A stretch of 33,672 nucleotides of DNA from SZUA-35 sp037969565 (GTDB lineage Bacteria; Actinomycetota; Acidimicrobiia; Acidimicrobiales; SZUA-35), in contig JBBKXQ010000148.1 in the NCBI GenBank assembly GCA_037969565.1, positions 1-33,672 on the forward strand, in the 5' to 3' direction. Positions 14,959 to 22,312 of this stretch are shown here, piece by piece; position 1 is the first letter of the stretch, and each line of letters begins with the position of its first letter. Made by a program: the position numbers and the translations under genes. The notes beneath the pieces are model-generated. The model had not been told where the DNA came from. It made no database searches and saw only the letters and a list, made by a program, of their open reading frames with translations.

Positions 14959-15851
14959 ACCAACCACCGACATGGGCTGGACGTTCCGTTCCTGCCGGCG
15001 ACTCTCCGCCGCCCGAAGAGGGTCGCAAAGGGTCGCTTCTTCCCATCGTCGGAGCGGCGGCGCTCGTACTCCTGATCGGGGTCGCCGGCTTTGCTCTCGG
15101 TCGCAACAACAACGGCGACGATTCCGACGACGCAACTGCGACAACGGCCGAGGTCACAACCACATCGGCTTCCGCCATTTCCGCAACCACGAATTCAGAC
15201 GAAACAACCGAAACAGCGGAAACAACACAGCCAGACGAAACGGCCGAGACGACCACGCCGGACGAGACGACCGTTTCTGAGACCACCGCGGCTCCCGACG
15301 AGGCGAGCCAGGCGGCTGCCGAAGCTGCGTCGGCGATCGAGCGACGGGCCGTGTTGAAGGGTGGCAAGCTCTACCTGCGGGGAGCGATTCCGAGTGCCGA
15401 GATCGGCGCCGCAATCGTCGCGCGAGCAGCAGCCGTTGTCGGACCCGACAATGTCGTCAATGAATACGTCGTGGTCGAGACCTCGTCATTCCCGGAGAGT
15501 GCTCCGCTGTATGTCGAAGACCTCGTGCTCTTCGCCTTTGGCTCGGATGCGATCAACCCGGCATTCGTTCCGCTACTCGAGCTCGGCACCCTGCTGCTGA
15601 CCCAGAACCCGCAGGTGACGATCACCGTGGTCAGTCACACCGATTCCGATGGATCGGAAGACTTCAACATGGCGCTCTCCGAGCGTCGAGGTGCCGCTGT
15701 CAAGCGTTACTGGACCGATCAGGGCATCAACCCCGATCAGATCGTCGTCGACGCCAGGGGCGAGTCCTCACCCATCGCCGACAACGAAACCTCCGATGGC
15801 GCCCAGCTCAACCGCCGGGCCGAGTTCATCATCGCCAACCTGCTGGGTTGA
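14955..15851 (+). CDS. Membrane-anchored BON-like/OmpA-like protein
   Basis: The 298-aa protein has one N-terminal membrane helix (about 28-49), a Thr/Glu/Asp-rich linker of about 70 residues (50-118), a BON-like alpha/beta unit (about 125-170, AVLKGGKLYLRGAIPSAEIG), and a C-terminal OmpA/MotB peptidoglycan-binding domain (about 180-298). The OmpA domain shows FAFGSDAINPAF, VVSHTDSDGS, MALSERRGAAVKRYW and LNRRAEFII. The order helix-BON-OmpA is that of mycobacterial ArfA (OmpATb). The ATG overlaps the stop of the EssC-like gene by four bases, so the two proteins are made together and probably act at the same envelope site. It should sit with its N-terminus inside and the OmpA domain in the wall. 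The gene converges on lysS. Confidence 0.85.
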   Translation: MNQPPTWAGRSVPAGDSPPPEEGRKGSLLPIVGAAALVLLIGVAGFALGRNNNGDDSDDATATTAEVTTTSASAISATTNSDETTETAETTQPDETAETTTPDETTVSETTAAPDEASQAAAEAASAIERRAVLKGGKLYLRGAIPSAEIGAAIVARAAAVVGPDNVVNEYVVVETSSFPESAPLYVEDLVLFAFGSDAINPAFVPLLELGTLLLTQNPQVTITVVSHTDSDGSEDFNMALSERRGAAVKRYWTDQGINPDQIVVDARGESSPIADNETSDGAQLNRRAEFIIANLLG

Positions 15852-15902
15852 CGTTCCAGCCCATGAGCACCGACGGCGAGCCAACCACGAAGTAATGGGC
15901 GC

Positions 15903-17309
15903 TCAGCTCTCGGGCCGCATGGTCGGAAACAGCACGACGTCACGTATGGCGCTGGCGTTGGCCAGCAACATGATGAGTCGATCGACACCGATCCCCAGGC
16001 CGCCGGTGGGTGGGAGTCCATATTCGAGAGCACGAAGGTAGTCGTCGTCGATCACCATGGCCTCTTGATCACCGGCTTCTTTCTGGACCACCTGATCTTC
16101 GAACCGAGCTCGTTGCTCGACGGGGTCGATCAGCTCGCTGAAGGCATTGCACAACTCCCGACCGGCCACGATTCCCTCGAAGCGCTCGGTGAAGCCAGCG
16201 AGTTCGCGGTGGTCTCTCGACAGGGGTGAGACCTCCTTCGGGTAATCCATGACGAACGTCGGATCCCACAACACGCCTTCGACCGTCTTTTCATAGATCT
16301 CGAGCAAGATTTTTCCTGGTCCGTAGGAGTCCTTGACCGGAACGTCGAACTCAGCGGCAACGGCCCGGAGATCGTCCATGTCCATCTCGAGATGCAACGC
16401 CTTGCCCGTGTGCTCTTCGATCAGGTCGAGCATGGTGGCCCGACGCCACGGGGTCTTGACGTCGATCGACTTGTCGCCGTATTCGAGCACCGTGGTGCCG
16501 TGCAACTCGAGCGCCAGATACTCCACCAGTTCCTCGGTGAGTTCCATCATGTCGGTGTAGTCGGCATAGGCCTGGTAGAGCTCGAGCATCGTGAACTCGG
16601 GTTTGTGCCGGGTGCTGATGCCCTCGTTGCGGAAGACACGAGCGATCTCGAAGACCCGCTCGAACCCGCCGGCCGTGAGGCGCTTCAGATACAACTCGGG
16701 GGCGATACGGAGATAGAACTCCATGTCGAGGGCATTGTGGTGGGTCGTGAACGGCTCGGCCATCGCTCCGCCCGGAATCGGGTGGAAAACCGGGGTCTCC
16801 ACTTCCATGAAACCGCGATTCTCGAGCCAACGCCGGGTGAGAGAGATGGCCTTCGATCGCAGGACGAAGGTCTCCCGGCTCTCCGGGGTGACCCACAGAT
16901 CGACGTAGCGCTGGCGGTAGCGCAGTTCTTGATCGGCGATCCCATGGAACTTGTCGGGGAACGGGTTCTGGGCCGCAGCGAGAAGCGTCCAGCTCTCGAC
17001 CTTCACGGAGAGTTCGCCCTTGCGAGTTTTCATCACCTCGCCCGAGACACCGATCCAGTCACCCAAGTTGAGATCGCAGAAGTCTTCGAAATCCGGAGTG
17101 ACCTTGCCCGGAGCGAAGAGTTGGATCCGACCAGAACCATCCTGAAGCGTGCCGAAGGCCAGCTTGCCCTGCACCCGTCGGAGCATGAGGCGACCGGCGA
17201 TCGTGGCCTTGACCCCGGTTTCGGTGCCATCTTCCAGATCGACATACTCGGCCTGAAGCGCGGCCGCCGTTGTCGTTGGGTCGAATCGGTGGGGAATGTT
17301 GCGAGACAT
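15903..17309 (-). CDS. lysS: Lysyl-tRNA synthetase, class II
   Basis: LysRS charges tRNA-Lys with lysine using ATP. The 468-aa protein has the N-terminal OB-fold anticodon-binding domain (about 35-140; RLMLRRVQGKLAFGTLQDGSG) and the class II catalytic core. Motif 1 is near VETPVFHPIPGGA, motif 2 is RVFRNEGISTRHKPEFTMLE, and motif 3 is GGLGIGVDRLIMLL near the end. The open frame runs 140 codons further upstream, but MSRNIPHRFDP gives the normal length and has a weak GAAAG ribosome site 4 bases before it. It lies 158 bases downstream of folK on the same strand. That gap contains no gene and no obvious -10 box at leaderless spacing, so lysS may have a short leader or read-through from the fol cluster. 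Confidence 0.97.
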   Translation of the reverse strand: MSRNIPHRFDPTTTAAALQAEYVDLEDGTETGVKATIAGRLMLRRVQGKLAFGTLQDGSGRIQLFAPGKVTPDFEDFCDLNLGDWIGVSGEVMKTRKGELSVKVESWTLLAAAQNPFPDKFHGIADQELRYRQRYVDLWVTPESRETFVLRSKAISLTRRWLENRGFMEVETPVFHPIPGGAMAEPFTTHHNALDMEFYLRIAPELYLKRLTAGGFERVFEIARVFRNEGISTRHKPEFTMLELYQAYADYTDMMELTEELVEYLALELHGTTVLEYGDKSIDVKTPWRRATMLDLIEEHTGKALHLEMDMDDLRAVAAEFDVPVKDSYGPGKILLEIYEKTVEGVLWDPTFVMDYPKEVSPLSRDHRELAGFTERFEGIVAGRELCNAFSELIDPVEQRARFEDQVVQKEAGDQEAMVIDDDYLRALEYGLPPTGGLGIGVDRLIMLLANASAIRDVVLFPTMRPES

Positions 17310-17467
17310 GGTGCTTTCGTGGGTCGGATCTGACACAACACGTTCAGTTCGTGGCGTGGCGCATCGGCAGGGCAGGTTACTCCCGCAATGATCCGGGCCC
17401 GTCCCGATATTTCGCACCCCACTGACGGGTCGCGGCACCTCGGCGCCTTGGTCGACGTCAGCTTGGT

Positions 17468-17935
17468 TCAGAGTACGCCGAGCGATTTCACCTGACCCAG
17501 GGCCGTGGCCGGATCGAAGCCGATGGCAACGAAGTCCGACTCGAGTTCGGGGGCAAGGTCGAGGAGTGGCCGCATCACGAAGTTGCGCAAGTGCATCCTC
17601 GGGTGCGGTACTTCGAGATCGGGCTCGGCCAAAGAAACACCCTCGATCCAGAGAATGTCGACGTCGAGCGTCCGTGGTCCCCAACGCTCGATCCGTTGGC
17701 GGCCGGCATCTGCTTCGAGTTCTCGACAAAGGGCCAGCAGCTCGCGAGGAGTCCGACGCGTGTCGATTTCGACGACGATGTTCAGGAAGGAGCCCTGTTC
17801 GGGTCCGCCGACGGGCTCGGTCTCATACACCGGCGACACCGCATTGACCTCGGAAATCGACCCGACGGCAGTAACGAGCAAGCGTCGACGATCGCCGAGA
17901 TTGGTTCCGAGACCGAGGAAGGCCCGCCTGCTCAT
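17468..17935 (-). CDS. folK: 6-hydroxymethyl-7,8-dihydropterin pyrophosphokinase
   Basis: FolK transfers pyrophosphate from ATP to hydroxymethyl-dihydropterin, making the DHPS substrate. The 155-aa protein has the expected FLGLGTNLGDR start, SPVYETEPVGGPEQGSFLN, the ERWGPRTLDVDIL signature with its magnesium-binding Asp pair, and VPHPRMHLRNFVMRPLLDLAP. The ATG overlaps the folB stop as ATGA. It is the last gene of the folP - phosphatase-like - folB - folK run. Confidence 0.96.
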   Translation of the reverse strand: MSRRAFLGLGTNLGDRRRLLVTAVGSISEVNAVSPVYETEPVGGPEQGSFLNIVVEIDTRRTPRELLALCRELEADAGRQRIERWGPRTLDVDILWIEGVSLAEPDLEVPHPRMHLRNFVMRPLLDLAPELESDFVAIGFDPATALGQVKSLGVL

Positions 17936-18369
17936 TGCCCGATTGGGGATGGGATGGTGCCCGGTCGGGTCCGCGTCCGGTGGACGCGAACACCGGTGGA
18001 GGCAACGATCGACGGCACTGGTGGCCGCGTCTTTCGGGCGACGACGGTGACGGCCTCGGCATTCGGATCGGACAGAACGACCTCGGCCACTCGGCCCGCC
18101 ATTCGTTCCAGCAATTGATAACGCTCGACGACGAGCACAGCCGAAACTTCCTCGATCGTGGCCCCGTAGTTCACGGTGGCGGCAAGATCGTCGGTAGCCG
18201 ACGCTCGGCTCATGTCGAGATAGATGTCGATGTCGAACGAAAACGGCTGACGCCGAGCTTGCTCTTCATCCAGAACGCCGCAGAACACCAACGCTTCGAA
18301 GCCTCGGATCTCGATTCGGTCGGCGAGTGCACTCGGCTCCGACGTCTCACTATCGGCGCCTGTCGTCAT
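17932..18369 (-). CDS. folB: Dihydroneopterin aldolase
   Basis: FolB cleaves dihydroneopterin to 6-hydroxymethyl-dihydropterin and glycolaldehyde. The 145-aa protein keeps the core IEIRGFEALVFCGVLDEEQ, the acidic turn before VNYGATIEEV, a LLERMAGRVAEVVL helix and the catalytic-type lysine in VVARKTRPPVP. About 15 extra residues at each end (an acidic N-terminus and an Arg/Pro-rich C-terminus, GVRVHRTRTRPG) make it longer than the typical 120 aa. It starts 16 bases after the upstream phosphatase-like gene and overlaps folK by four bases. Confidence 0.93.
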   Translation of the reverse strand: MTTGADSETSEPSALADRIEIRGFEALVFCGVLDEEQARRQPFSFDIDIYLDMSRASATDDLAATVNYGATIEEVSAVLVVERYQLLERMAGRVAEVVLSDPNAEAVTVVARKTRPPVPSIVASTGVRVHRTRTRPGTIPSPIGQ

Positions 18370-18385
18370 CTCAGCCCCCGACCGT

Positions 18386-18904
18386 TCACGATGCCGGTTG
18401 GCTCCCAGCGATCCGCTCGGCGGCGGTGACCAGATTCCGGCCCGCAGGTCCGAGCTGCCGTCCGAAGATCTGTTCGGCCACGATGATGGCCTTGTGGGTT
18501 TCCGGGACCATGCCCGACCACCGCACGTAACCGCTCAGGACGCCGATGAGGCGATCGGAGACTTCCTCGATGTGCATCAAGATCTTGGCCCCGCTGGCCA
18601 GCAGCGTCTGGAGCTCGGGGTACATCTGGGCGAGCGCCACTTCGTTGTCAGCGGTGGGAGGGAACGGCCAATGTTTCCATCGAACGCCCAACTCGTCATA
18701 GGAATGCAGATTGTGGTCGGACGAGATCAGCGAGATCACGTAGTCGAACTTGTTCTCCCGGATCCAGATCACCTCTTCCTGACGCCGAACCTTGCGATGG
18801 TTCGCGCCATACCCGCCCGGACGCTCGCTGATCGCGAGCTGCTGGCCGATCACCCATTGGAAGTGCCGGGGTTCGATCCCCTGCGCCCATTTCCCCTTCG
18901 CCAT
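18386..18904 (-). CDS. Dual-specificity-phosphatase-like protein lacking the catalytic cysteine (pseudophosphatase)
   Basis: I do not recognise a named family for this 172-aa protein. Its layout follows small Cdc14/PTP-type phosphatases: an ERPGGYG entry, a strand FDYVISLISSDHN, GVRWKHWPFPPTADNE in the place of the general-acid loop, a helix, and then ILMHIEEVSDRLIG. That last segment has the spacing of the PTP signature HCX5R: His111 and Arg118 are kept and Asp117 precedes Arg as in many family members, but Ile112 stands where the nucleophilic Cys belongs. It should therefore bind, not cleave, a phosphorylated ligand. It lies inside the folate operon: its ATG shares one base with the folP stop (TGATG) and folB follows after 16 bases, so a role tied to folate synthesis or its control is an inference from context. 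Confidence 0.7.
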   Translation of the reverse strand: MAKGKWAQGIEPRHFQWVIGQQLAISERPGGYGANHRKVRRQEEVIWIRENKFDYVISLISSDHNLHSYDELGVRWKHWPFPPTADNEVALAQMYPELQTLLASGAKILMHIEEVSDRLIGVLSGYVRWSGMVPETHKAIIVAEQIFGRQLGPAGRNLVTAAERIAGSQPAS

Positions 18905-19767
18905 CAGGTTTGGCCTTTCCTGTCTCGACGTTCCGTGGATGATGATGCCGGGATTCGACGCGAATCGGGCTCCAAACCGGTTATCGAAGCTCCGGAAGCA
19001 ACCGTCATTGCCTGCACCGTTGCCTTCACATCATGGACGCGAACCATCCTCGCTCCAAGTAGCGCCGCGAACGTCGCAGTCGCCACCGAGCCTTCGAGCC
19101 GATCGGCGGTCCCCAGCGGACCCTCGACCCCGTCGGAGGCGGCGAGCAGCGTGCCGAGCATGGCCTTACGGCTCGTGCCGACCACCGCGGGATAGCCCGT
19201 CGACGCAAAGACGTCGAAGTTGGCAAGGAGCTCGAGATTGTGCCGAAGGGTCTTTCCGAAACCGAACCCGGGATCGATCCAGACCTCTTTCACGCCCAGA
19301 GCGACCGCTTCGTCGGCCTTCATGACGAGGAAATCGCGCACCTCCCGGACCACATCGACGTAGGTCGGATTTTTCTGCATCGTGCCTGGCGCCCCGAGCA
19401 TGTGCATCGCAACCCACGATGCCCCGGTTTCGGCCGCGACCGCAGCGAGTGATGCGGAGACGTCGTTGATCATCTCGGCGCCCGCCGCCACGGCAGCCCG
19501 GGCCACATCCGCGTGTCGGGTATCGATCGACAGACGGCAGGTGGGCGCCAGCGCCTGGATGACCGGGATAACGCGATCGATTTCGACGTCGGCAGGAACT
19601 GCCTCGGCCCCGGGTCGGGTCGACTCACCCCCGACGTCGATGATGTCGGCGCCCTCGGCCAGCATTTCTTCAGCCCGTGCGACGGCATCAGCTACCTGAT
19701 CATGCGCGCCGCCGTCGCTGAAGGAGTCAGGGGTGACATTCAATATGCCCAGCACGAGGGTCTGCAT
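18904..19767 (-). CDS. folP: Dihydropteroate synthase
   Basis: DHPS joins hydroxymethyl-dihydropterin pyrophosphate to p-aminobenzoate to give dihydropteroate; it is the sulfonamide target. The 287-aa TIM-barrel protein carries LGILNVTPDSFSDGG, IIDVGGESTRPGA, LSIDTRHADV, MINDVSA, IDPGFGFGKT, VGTSRKAML and RVHDV, the complete set of pterin and pyrophosphate-binding motifs. A C-terminal tail of about 20 polar residues is extra. The ATG is preceded by TAGGCT at 9 bases, and the gap to tilS is 71 bases, so the fol operon probably starts here. Confidence 0.97.
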   Translation of the reverse strand: MQTLVLGILNVTPDSFSDGGAHDQVADAVARAEEMLAEGADIIDVGGESTRPGAEAVPADVEIDRVIPVIQALAPTCRLSIDTRHADVARAAVAAGAEMINDVSASLAAVAAETGASWVAMHMLGAPGTMQKNPTYVDVVREVRDFLVMKADEAVALGVKEVWIDPGFGFGKTLRHNLELLANFDVFASTGYPAVVGTSRKAMLGTLLAASDGVEGPLGTADRLEGSVATATFAALLGARMVRVHDVKATVQAMTVASGASITGLEPDSRRIPASSSTERRDRKGQT

Positions 19768-19776
19768 CAGTCGTGC

Positions 19777-19782
19777 AGCCTA
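19777..19782 (-). promoter_or_regulatory. -10 box (TAGGCT) of folP
   Basis: TAGGCT ends 9 bases before the folP ATG, the widest spacing of the leaderless-type boxes in this window. It would start the folP-folB-folK transcript. Confidence 0.4.
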
Positions 19783-19838
19783 GGGAGCCCGAAGGATGCC
19801 GGCCACCGGTGTCGAGGCCTGTCATTGCGACGAAAGCG

Positions 19839-20720
19839 TCACTCGATACGAAGCCGACCATCGGTGCGGCGGAGTTTGCGTCCGCCGGAGAGCTCACAAC
19901 TCGTCGCTTCGTGCCGGACCACCGCCATGACCCGTTCCAGTTCGGCGCTCGACGGCGGGTGGCCTGCATCGTTCCGCAGCCAGTGGCGAAGGGCAACCGC
20001 CGCCAGGAGCGGCGGCGCTGACGCAAGCATCCGGCTATCGGCGGGGTCGAGTGCGCTCGAATCATCATTGATCTGGCTGACCATCATTCGGGCCTGATCA
20101 CTCGTTCGGTTCAGCAGCGGAACAATGTCTCGGTCGCTGATGTCGGCCATCAGGGGCAGCAACTCGTGACGGACTCGGTTACGAACGAATCGAGGATCAT
20201 CGTTGGTGGGGTCGCTGATCACCGAGAGGTCGAGTTGGCGGCAGATCCGGTGGGTGTCCGAACGCCGGAGTCCCAGAATGGGATGGATTCCGCCGCCGGT
20301 CATCGCAGCCAGTCCATGAACCCCCGATCCTCGGAGGAGGTTGATCAAGAGCGTCTCGGCTTGATCGTCGGCGGTATGGCCCGTGAGTGCGTCGGGCCCC
20401 AGCACCGAGCGGCGGGCGTCGCGGGCTCGGGCTTCCACGTCACCGCCCGAACCGATTTGGACCCGCTCGGACCGGAAGTCGGCTCCGAACCGAGCGGCAG
20501 CAGTCGCAACGATTTCGGCCTCGGTGTCCGAGCCGGCACGGAGGCCGTGATCGACATGAACCGCCTCGACGGACAACCCCGCGGCAACGGCCAGGACGAG
20601 AAGCGCCATGGAGTCGGGACCGCCCGACACGGCGCAGACAGCGTTGGAGCCGGGTTCGGGAAACTCGCATCGATCCAGAAACGGACCAAGGCGTTCGGCG
20701 AGCTCTTGCTGCTCAGACAC
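19839..20720 (-). CDS. tilS: tRNA(Ile)-lysidine synthetase
   Basis: TilS attaches lysine to C34 of tRNA-Ile(CAU) so that it reads AUA codons. The 293-aa protein has the N-type ATP pyrophosphatase loop SGGPDS (32-37), VHVDHGLR, GHTADDQAETLLINLLRG, and the PTNDDPRFVRNRVRHELLP helix typical of TilS. It is on the short side for the family, with only a compact C-terminal region. The frame is open further upstream, but the GTG at 20720 gives the family start; it overlaps the stop of the metallopeptidase gene by 8 bases. tilS beside a DUF2342 peptidase is conserved in actinobacteria (Rv3625c/Rv3626c), where hpt usually follows; here folP does. Confidence 0.93.
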   Translation of the reverse strand: MSEQQELAERLGPFLDRCEFPEPGSNAVCAVSGGPDSMALLVLAVAAGLSVEAVHVDHGLRAGSDTEAEIVATAAARFGADFRSERVQIGSGGDVEARARDARRSVLGPDALTGHTADDQAETLLINLLRGSGVHGLAAMTGGGIHPILGLRRSDTHRICRQLDLSVISDPTNDDPRFVRNRVRHELLPLMADISDRDIVPLLNRTSDQARMMVSQINDDSSALDPADSRMLASAPPLLAAVALRHWLRNDAGHPPSSAELERVMAVVRHEATSCELSGGRKLRRTDGRLRIE

Positions 20721-21876
20721 CAGTCGAAATGACTGACGGCCCACTCGAGTTGATTCGGCTGATCCAGAGTTGCGGGTTGCGGATCTCGACAAGGGTGGGC
20801 AGCGCCTCAGGACCAGTCCACACTTGATCGAACAATTCTTTTCCACCGGCCGCCTCGACGGCATGGATGAATTTCTCGCCTTCTTCGTACTGGGCGAGCT
20901 TCGCATCGAATCCGAGCAACTTCTGCATGATCTTCGTTGGTCCACTCGATCCCGAGCGGCGCTGGCTCATCACCCGAGCGAAGCGAGGTTGGCTGGGAAT
21001 GTGGTCGCGTCCGGCTCGATCCATCACGATGTCTCCGTGGCCCTCGAGCAGGCTCATCAGACCGCTGACCTTGTCGAGAATCACCTTCTGTTTCGGTGAT
21101 GCCAGCATCTGTTGCAATCCACCATCGGTGATGCCGGTTTCACCACTGCGCTTTTGTTCGACGGCAGTTTTGATGGCGTCGAAGTAATGACCGGGGTCGG
21201 GGTCTACTTCGTCCATCAATTCGTTGACGAGCGAAAGGAAATACGGCCGGAGCCAGGGAACGGCAGTGAACTGCGTTCGGTGGGTGCACTCGTGAATTGC
21301 GATCCAGAGCCGGAACTCGCGAGGGGGGAATCCGTAGCGCTTCTCGAGGGTGAGCACGTTGGGTCCGACGTAGTAGACCCAGTCTTGTTCGTCGGGCTTC
21401 TCGTCCTCGATGATCAGGAGGTCGTACTGGCCGATCACCCGGCCCGACATCCATCCGAGCAGGCCGCCGACCTGGGCACCCGCGAGTTTGGGCCCGACGC
21501 TCTGGGTGATCGGATCGATCACCTTGTTGATGGGATCGAAGAACTTCCCGATCGCATCGCCGATAGGGCTGCGTTCGTTTTCGTCGGCGGCATCGTTTTC
21601 GTCGGCGGCGAACTTTGCCAGGAGAGGGCGGGTGAGGCGATCGAAGCTGGCGAGGTTGGCATCGACCCAACCGGCCCGGTCGGTGACCCGAGCCTTCGCT
21701 GAGCCGGCAAGCGACACCAGACCGGTCTCGGCCGCCACCAACTCTTCGGCGAGCGCGGTGAGTTCGAGCAGATCGGGTTCGAGCGAGTCCAACAGATAGC
21801 TGTCGGCGAAGGGATCAGTGCCTCCCACACGGGCAGCAATCCGGCGAGCGACGTCCCAGTCGACAGAGAGTGCCAC
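20713..21876 (-). CDS. DUF2342-type zinc-dependent metallopeptidase family protein
   Basis: The 387-aa protein belongs to the actinobacterial family sometimes annotated as coenzyme F420 biosynthesis-associated or zinc-dependent metalloprotease (cf. Rv3626c). It holds an HExxH motif in IAIHECTHRTQF near residues 195-199, set in a helix as in zincins, and the family segments GWMSGRVIGQYDLL, VYYVGPNVL and SLLEGHGDIVMDRAG, whose Glu may be the third ligand. Its substrate is unknown. A tandem 18-bp duplication (AADEND/AADENE, about residue 95) marks an acidic loop. The GTG at 21876 shares one base with the stop of the 42-residue membrane protein (TAGTG). Frames open further upstream overlap that small gene and lack family similarity. 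Confidence 0.85.
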   Translation of the reverse strand: MALSVDWDVARRIAARVGGTDPFADSYLLDSLEPDLLELTALAEELVAAETGLVSLAGSAKARVTDRAGWVDANLASFDRLTRPLLAKFAADENDAADENERSPIGDAIGKFFDPINKVIDPITQSVGPKLAGAQVGGLLGWMSGRVIGQYDLLIIEDEKPDEQDWVYYVGPNVLTLEKRYGFPPREFRLWIAIHECTHRTQFTAVPWLRPYFLSLVNELMDEVDPDPGHYFDAIKTAVEQKRSGETGITDGGLQQMLASPKQKVILDKVSGLMSLLEGHGDIVMDRAGRDHIPSQPRFARVMSQRRSGSSGPTKIMQKLLGFDAKLAQYEEGEKFIHAVEAAGGKELFDQVWTGPEALPTLVEIRNPQLWISRINSSGPSVISTGV

Positions 21877-22004
21877 TAGAACTTCTTCGGGTACCTCGGG
21901 TTCTCCACCTTGATGAAGTACCCGGCGATCACGGCTAGAACCGTCACAAACGATCCGAGGGCGAGAACCATCCCAATCCAGAAATGCCAGATGACTGCGA
22001 ACAT
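21876..22004 (-). CDS. Small single-pass membrane protein (42 aa)
   Basis: This short frame starts MFAVIWHFWIGMVLALGSFV and continues through one hydrophobic helix (residues ~4-33) to a basic, aromatic tail (PRYPKKF). It has TAGACT 6 bases before its ATG, the same leaderless promoter geometry as other genes here, and its TAG stop overlaps the GTG of the metallopeptidase (TAGTG), implying coupled translation. The high Trp/Phe content and positive C-terminus suggest an N-out or N-in single helix with the tail in the cytoplasm. Function unknown; it could anchor or regulate the downstream peptidase. Confidence 0.6.
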   Translation of the reverse strand: MFAVIWHFWIGMVLALGSFVTVLAVIAGYFIKVENPRYPKKF

Positions 22005-22010
22005 CAGCGG

Positions 22011-22016
22011 AGTCTA
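22011..22016 (-). promoter_or_regulatory. -10 box (TAGACT) of the small membrane protein gene, leaderless type
   Basis: TAGACT ends 6 bases before the ATG at 22004 and would start a transcript through the metallopeptidase and tilS. Confidence 0.5.
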
Positions 22017-22021
22017 CGGCC

Positions 22022-22312
22022 TTACTCGTCGAGCGCACGAAGGGCGCTGAGGACACGGTCCTTCAACCCTTCGGGCAGTTCGGTTCGGCACTTCTGGCTG
22101 ATGACGATCCGCAGCTCGACGTGGAAGTCGAAGGCCTCGAGGCAGTCACTGCAATCGTCGAGGTGCTGGCCGATCGTGGCCTTCCTCGTCTTGGTGAGTT
22201 CTCCGTCCAAGAATTCGAACAGTTCGGCCACCGCTTCCCGGCAAGCATCGGAATCGCCGCAAAGACTGTCGGCAACCAAGGACGGAGCTGGGAGATCAGA
22301 GGAGTTGGTCAT
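22022..22312 (-). CDS. rsrA: Redox-sensing zinc anti-sigma factor, RsrA family
   Basis: RsrA holds SigR inactive until thiol oxidation releases its zinc. The 96-aa protein has the ZAS motif HLDDCSDC (His50, Cys54, Cys57) and the upstream Cys24, placed 26 residues before His50 exactly as Cys11 and His37 are in Streptomyces RsrA. FEFLDGEL matches the conserved helix. Cys75 aligns roughly with Cys61; the second cysteine of the Streptomyces CC pair is absent. All redox-switch residues (Cys24, Cys54, Cys57) are intact. The chosen ATG gives the family N-terminus and overlaps the end of sigR by 17 bases; upstream extension of the frame is Pro/Ser-rich shadow of sigR. Confidence 0.92.
   Translation of the reverse strand: MTNSSDLPAPSLVADSLCGDSDACREAVAELFEFLDGELTKTRKATIGQHLDDCSDCLEAFDFHVELRIVISQKCRTELPEGLKDRVLSALRALDE

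Noticed and set aside
15859..15900. GCCCAT/ATGGGC inverted repeat between the OmpA-like gene and lysS
   Set aside because: Arms are only 6 bases with a 30-base loop; too weak to call a terminator.
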